Assembly: GCA_964509075.1 (NCBI GenBank)
Contig: CAZDWC010000007.1
Location: 124,001 to 188,000 of the forward strand
From: UBA7239 sp964509075
GTDB taxonomy: Bacteria > Pseudomonadota > Gammaproteobacteria > Pseudomonadales > UBA7239
DNA length: 64,000 bases
Reading direction: 5' to 3'
Shown in pieces: positions 60,496 through 64,000 of this stretch. The first letter of the stretch is position 1; each line of letters starts with the position of its first letter. Below the pieces are notes generated by a model, which did no database searches, was not told the DNA's origin, and worked only from the letters and a program-made list of their open reading frames with translations. The translations under genes and the position numbers were made by a program.

Positions 60496-61185
60496 ATGAT
60501 TGAATTTCGCAACGTCGCCAAACGCTACCCGAACGGCTTTGAGGCGCTGTCGAATGTCAGCTTCACCTTGTCGCCGGGTGAAATGACGTTTCTCACCGGT
60601 CATTCCGGTGCCGGCAAAAGTACGCTGCTCAAATTGCTGATGATCATGGAACGCCCCTCGCATGGCAGCGTCATGGTCGCCGGGCAGGATATCGGCAAAC
60701 TCGGCGCTGCGCGTATCCCGTATTACCGTCGACATATCGGCGTAGTGTTTCAGGATCACCAGTTGCTGAGTGATCGTACAGTATTTGAAAATGTAGCCCT
60801 GCCGCTGCGCATCAGCGGCTATCCCGAACGCGACATTGGTCGCCGCGTGCGCGCGGCACTCGACAAAGTCGGTTTGCTGGAGCGTGAACAATATTTGCCG
60901 ATTGCTCTGTCCGGCGGCGAACAGCAACGCGTCGGCATTGCGCGCGCTGTGGTCAACAAGCCGCCGGTGCTGATTGCCGACGAACCGACAGGCAACCTCG
61001 ACCCGGAATTGTCAGCAGAAATCATGCGACTGTTTGAAGAATTCAGCCAAGTGGGGGTGACGGTTTTGATCGCCACACACGATCTGGATCTGGTACACCG
61101 TTTCGGGCATCGCGAACTGGTGTTGCGTCGCGGCCGACTGGTGCGTGGCGGCGACTATGCAGGAGCAGCGCATGGCAAGGCCTGA
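60496..61185 (+). CDS. ftsE: Cell division ATP-binding protein FtsE
   Basis: A 229-residue ABC ATPase: Walker A GHSGAGKST, signature LSGGEQQRVGIARAV, Walker B VLIADEPTGNLD. With FtsX it controls periplasmic amidase activation at the septum. The stop overlaps the ftsX start by 14 bases. Confidence 0.96.
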   Translation: MIEFRNVAKRYPNGFEALSNVSFTLSPGEMTFLTGHSGAGKSTLLKLLMIMERPSHGSVMVAGQDIGKLGAARIPYYRRHIGVVFQDHQLLSDRTVFENVALPLRISGYPERDIGRRVRAALDKVGLLEREQYLPIALSGGEQQRVGIARAVVNKPPVLIADEPTGNLDPELSAEIMRLFEEFSQVGVTVLIATHDLDLVHRFGHRELVLRRGRLVRGGDYAGAAHGKA

Positions 61186-62182
61186 AGCGCGCAGCGTAAA
61201 AACCACGCCGCGCAGTGAAAAAACCGCAGCGCGTGGCGCCAGCACCAGTACGATCAGCTGGCGCGAACAACTGGATGCCTGGCTTGCACACCATCAGCAG
61301 TCCGCGCGCGAAAGTATGCAGCGCCAACTGCAGGCGCCATTGCAAACCCTGCTGACGGCACTGGTGATCGGTATCACGCTGGCGTTGCCGGCGTTGTTCA
61401 CGCTGGCCATCGACAATGCACAGCAACTGGCAGAGCGCTGGGATGGCGCGCCGCGTCTCTCGGTATTCGCGCAGCGCAAACTCGCTGATGATCAGTTGCA
61501 AGCATTGCAAAAAACCTTGCAGCAGCAATCCACGGTGCGCGCGGTACAACTGATCACGCCGGAACAGGGGCTTGCCGATTTTGAAGAGACGGCAGGCATC
61601 AGCGGCACACTGGAATTGCTGGAGGAAAATCCGCTGCCACCGGTGTTGCTGGTGGAACTGCGTGACGATACATCGCCCGACAGCTTGCGCCAGTTGCAGC
61701 TGGAGTGGCAGCAGCTTGCGCACGTTGATCGCGTGCAGGCTGACCTGGAATGGGTGCAGAAACTGTTTCACATGATGCAGCTTGGTGAGCGTCTGACGAT
61801 TGCGCTGGCCTCGCTGCTCGGCCTCGGCGCGCTGTTGTCCGTGGGCAACACCATCCGGCTGGCCATCGAGAATCGCCGCGCGGAAATTGTGGTGGCAAAA
61901 CTGGTGGGTGCCACCGACGCTTTTGTGCGGCGGCCTTTTCTCTACAGCGGTTTCTGGTTCGGATTGTCTGGCGGCATTGTTGCCGTGCTGCTGGTGATTG
62001 CCGGCTACTGGGCGCTGTCCGGCCCGGTAGCAGAACTGGCCGCACTTTATCATTCCGATTTCCAGCTGCATGGGCTGGATGTACTGACGATTGCCAGTCT
62101 GCTACTGGTGGGCGTGGTGCTCGGCATGCTGGGCGCATGGCTGGCTGTCGGGCAACACCTGCACGACATGCGGCCGCGCTGA
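61172..62182 (+). CDS. ftsX: Cell division protein FtsX
   Basis: A 336-residue four-helix permease-like protein: basic cytoplasmic N-terminus (about 60 residues), helix 1 near residue 70, the large periplasmic loop, then three helices. GGDYAG-overlapping ATG 61172 follows AGGAG at 6 bases; ATG 61157 and GTG 61145 are alternatives. Partner of FtsE. The usual next gene rpoH is absent; rapZ follows. Confidence 0.93.
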   Translation: MARPEARSVKTTPRSEKTAARGASTSTISWREQLDAWLAHHQQSARESMQRQLQAPLQTLLTALVIGITLALPALFTLAIDNAQQLAERWDGAPRLSVFAQRKLADDQLQALQKTLQQQSTVRAVQLITPEQGLADFEETAGISGTLELLEENPLPPVLLVELRDDTSPDSLRQLQLEWQQLAHVDRVQADLEWVQKLFHMMQLGERLTIALASLLGLGALLSVGNTIRLAIENRRAEIVVAKLVGATDAFVRRPFLYSGFWFGLSGGIVAVLLVIAGYWALSGPVAELAALYHSDFQLHGLDVLTIASLLLVGVVLGMLGAWLAVGQHLHDMRPR

Positions 62183-62242
62183 ACACGTCAAATCCGGTTT
62201 TTACCGTTAAACTGCATAGAGCATTAATCCTCAGGAGAGCAT

Positions 62243-63103
62243 ATGCGCCTGGTTGTCATCAGCGGTCGTTCCGGCTCCGGCAAGAGCACGGCTTTGCATG
62301 TGCTTGAAGACGAAGGCTTCTACTGCATCGACAACCTGCCGGCCGGGCTGCTCGGTTCTCTGGTCGAGCAGATGCAACAGGATGGAAACCCGGCGCTCAA
62401 GGGTGTTGCCGTCAGCATCGACGCGCGCAACACCAGCCGCGATCTCGCGCGCTTTCCCGCCATGCTGCAAACTGCGCGTGCGCAGATGGATTGTGAAGTT
62501 ATCTATCTCGATGCGCGCAAACCGACCTTGATCAAACGCTTCAGCGAAACGCGACGCAAGCATCCCTTGTCGGGAGGTGACACCGATTTGTCCGGCGCCA
62601 TCGAAGCGGAAAAAGTCCTGCTCGAGCCCATTGCCGATCTCGCCTCGCTGACCATCGACACCAGCAACCTCAATCTCTATCAGCTGCGCGATCTGGTGCT
62701 GGCGCGCGTGGCACGCCAGACCAACACCGGTTTGTCACTGCAGTTCCTGTCGTTTGGTTACAAACACGGAATTCCGGTGGATGCCGATCTGGTGTTCGAT
62801 GTGCGCTGCCTGCCCAATCCCTACTGGAAGCATGAGTTGCGCGGCCACACCGGCCTGGAGCAACCTGTGACGGAATTCCTCGACGCTGAACAGCAGGTGC
62901 AGGACATGTTCGGCGATATTCGCGACTACTTGCAGAAGTGGCTGCCGGCGTTCCGGCAAAACCGCCGCTACCTGACGGTGGCCGTCGGCTGCACCGGCGG
63001 CCAGCATCGTTCGGTGTACCTGTGCGAAAAATTGCGACGCTATTTTGGCAACACTGACGACAATGTGCAGGTGCGGCACCGCGAACTCGGCATATCAGCC
63101 TAA
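62243..63103 (+). CDS. rapZ: RNase adapter protein RapZ
   Basis: A 286-residue protein with Walker A GRSGSGKST and the C-terminal UDP-sugar-sensing CTGGQHRSVYL. In enterics it guides degradation of GlmZ, controlling GlmS. Typically found in the rpoN-hpf-ptsN-rapZ-ptsO block; here it directly follows ftsX and only ptsO accompanies it. CAGGAG precedes ATG 62243. Confidence 0.95.
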   Translation: MRLVVISGRSGSGKSTALHVLEDEGFYCIDNLPAGLLGSLVEQMQQDGNPALKGVAVSIDARNTSRDLARFPAMLQTARAQMDCEVIYLDARKPTLIKRFSETRRKHPLSGGDTDLSGAIEAEKVLLEPIADLASLTIDTSNLNLYQLRDLVLARVARQTNTGLSLQFLSFGYKHGIPVDADLVFDVRCLPNPYWKHELRGHTGLEQPVTEFLDAEQQVQDMFGDIRDYLQKWLPAFRQNRRYLTVAVGCTGGQHRSVYLCEKLRRYFGNTDDNVQVRHRELGISA

Positions 63104-63113
63104 GGAGAATCAT

Positions 63114-63383
63114 GTGGCAGAAGCCCGATTGGAAATTATCAACAAGCTGGGGCTGCATGCGCGAGCGGCATCCAAACTGGCATCCCTGTGTGCAAAATTT
63201 TCCTGCAAGATAACCGTGCATAAAAATTCACAAAAGGCAGATGGCAAAAGCATCATGTCGCTGATGCTGCTGGCAGCAGGCAAAGGTACGTTCCTCGACA
63301 TTCATTGCGAAGGCGCTGATGAGGATGGAGCGCTGACGGCGATTGCCGCGCTAATTGCCAACCGTTTCGATGAAGCTGAGTAG
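63114..63383 (+). CDS. ptsO: Phosphocarrier protein NPr (HPr-like, nitrogen PTS)
   Basis: An 89-residue HPr-fold protein with the phospho-acceptor His15 in LGLHARAASKL and Ser46 in KSIMSLM. GTG start at 63114 after TAAGGAG; an out-of-frame ATG overlaps it at 63112. Transfers phosphate in the nitrogen PTS. Placed 10 bases after rapZ. Confidence 0.94.
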   Translation: MAEARLEIINKLGLHARAASKLASLCAKFSCKITVHKNSQKADGKSIMSLMLLAAGKGTFLDIHCEGADEDGALTAIAALIANRFDEAE

Positions 63384-63424
63384 TCTGAGCCGATTGGGTG
63401 GCATGCAGCCGAGGAAGGTTGGCC

Positions 63425-63847
63425 ATGTCTGAACCGCGCACCCTGATCGCCTTTGATTACGGTTTGCGCCATATCGGCGTGGCTGTGGGTCAGCGTCTGA
63501 TTGCCAGCAGCAATCCTGTGGGCGTGGTGAAGGCACGCGATGGCGCACCGGATTGGCCGGCCATTGAAAAAATCCTGCGCGACTGGGAGCCTGACCTGCT
63601 GCTGGTTGGATTGCCGCTGAACATGGACGGCACGGACAGCCCGATGGCGGAGCGCGCGCGCAAATTCGCGCGCCAGTTGCACGGGCGCTTCAGCAAAAGC
63701 GTGGAATTGGTGGATGAACGCCTGACCAGTTTTGCGGCCAAGCAGACGCGGCGTGAACAGCAGGCCAGTACCGATTTCGGCCGCGACACCGTGGATGCCG
63801 AAGCCGCCTGCATCCTGCTGCAGGATTTCTACAATCGCTCAGCCTGA
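63425..63847 (+). CDS. ruvX: Putative Holliday junction resolvase RuvX (YqgF)
   Basis: A 140-residue RNase H-fold protein: AFDYGLRHIGVAVGQ, VGLPLNMDGTDSPMAERA, DERLTSFAAK and DAEAACILLQDF supply the catalytic acids. Needed for 16S rRNA 5' processing in many bacteria. It is separated from its usual partner algH, which lies at 36.3 kb. Confidence 0.94.
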   Translation: MSEPRTLIAFDYGLRHIGVAVGQRLIASSNPVGVVKARDGAPDWPAIEKILRDWEPDLLLVGLPLNMDGTDSPMAERARKFARQLHGRFSKSVELVDERLTSFAAKQTRREQQASTDFGRDTVDAEAACILLQDFYNRSA

Positions 63848-64000
63848 TTACTGGAACTGTGTGCGGGTAAAACTTTTATCCGCCTGCAGCGATTCATTCA
63901 GTTTTTTCAGATTGTCTTCCGACAGCACGCCCGCCACCTGCATCAGGCGCATGGTGTCCAGCACATACTGGTAGCGTGCATTGGCATGCGCCAACTTGGC
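63848..64000 (-). CDS. TolC-family outer membrane protein, C-terminal fragment (cut by window end)
   Basis: The final 50 residues of a minus-strand gene: ARYQYVLDTMRLMQVAGVLSEDNLKKLNESL is a typical end of TolC-type outer-membrane efflux channels (helical barrel end plus a short tail). The gene's start lies beyond base 64000. Its stop codon lies directly after the ruvX stop, so the two genes converge. Confidence 0.82.
   Translation of the reverse strand, partial: AKLAHANARYQYVLDTMRLMQVAGVLSEDNLKKLNESLQADKSFTRTQFQ

Overview
The window looks like a chromosomal segment of a free-living, GC-rich gammaproteobacterium related to Pseudomonas, Cellvibrio or Spongiibacter-type lineages. This is inferred from gene content: hemCDXY, lysC-csrA-tRNA-Ser-tRNA-Arg, ftsYEX with divergent rsmD, coq7, rapZ-ptsO, and a GacA-type palindrome. 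It also carries coenzyme F420 genes, which are unusual in this class. Both ends cut through genes: pntAA at the left and a TolC-family gene at the right.

Layout. 0-2.2 kb: proton-translocating transhydrogenase (pntAA-pntAB-pntB). 2.3-6.6 kb: an F420-type LLM oxidoreductase, a candidate CsrB/RsmZ-like regulatory RNA with an upstream GacA-like box, a PilZ protein, and an SGNH hydrolase/outer-membrane protein pair. 6.6-14.6 kb: haem genes hemCDXY, PPOX protein, dtd, ctpA, a DUF3530 protein and coq7. 14.6-18.5 kb: polyamine ABC operon potABCD. 18.6-26.4 kb: acyl-CoA metabolism (acyl-CoA dehydrogenase, SDR, an HMG-CoA-synthase-like/DUF35 fusion, thiolase, enoyl-CoA hydratase, PaaI thioesterase) interrupted by a DUF4160/DUF2442/lipoprotein trio and followed by a 2OG dioxygenase. 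26.4-27.4 kb: two decayed genes, an internally deleted cutA and a broken radical-SAM/SPASM gene. 27.5-37.3 kb: a chemoreceptor, acs, an AT-rich fic gene, small proteins with degenerate copies of a gene start, lipoproteins, algH and glpE. 37.3-41.8 kb (minus strand): NuoE-like ferredoxin, nitrilase-family amidase, secreted purple-acid-type phosphatase, endo/exonuclease/phosphatase protein. 41.9-44.4 kb: npdG-cofE-cofD. 44.4-47.0 kb: SGNH hydrolase and a ketosteroid-dehydrogenase-like flavoprotein. 47.0-51.6 kb: tandem duplicated secreted delta-60 repeat proteins, each behind a 15-G tract that touches a TATAAC element. 51.7-54.0 kb: lysC, csrA, two tRNAs. 54.1-57.4 kb: modABC preceded by a DUF2889 gene. 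57.6-64 kb: coaD, rsmD, ftsYEX, rapZ, ptsO, ruvX, partial tolC.

Functional links. The LLM oxidoreductase, npdG, cofE and cofD point to F420 redox chemistry. The acyl-CoA genes, the flavoprotein and DUF2889 would fit breakdown of a steroid-like or other complex carbon source, but the substrate is not shown. csrA and the candidate GGA-rich RNA could form the two halves of a Gac/Rsm circuit. The most novel-looking signals are the GacA-box RNA, the duplicated poly-G promoters, a shared 16-residue C-terminal tail on three secreted proteins, and an HMG-CoA-synthase-like/DUF35 fusion that has lost the usual Cys and His. No intergenic gap exceeds about 300 bases; the larger ones are described as features.
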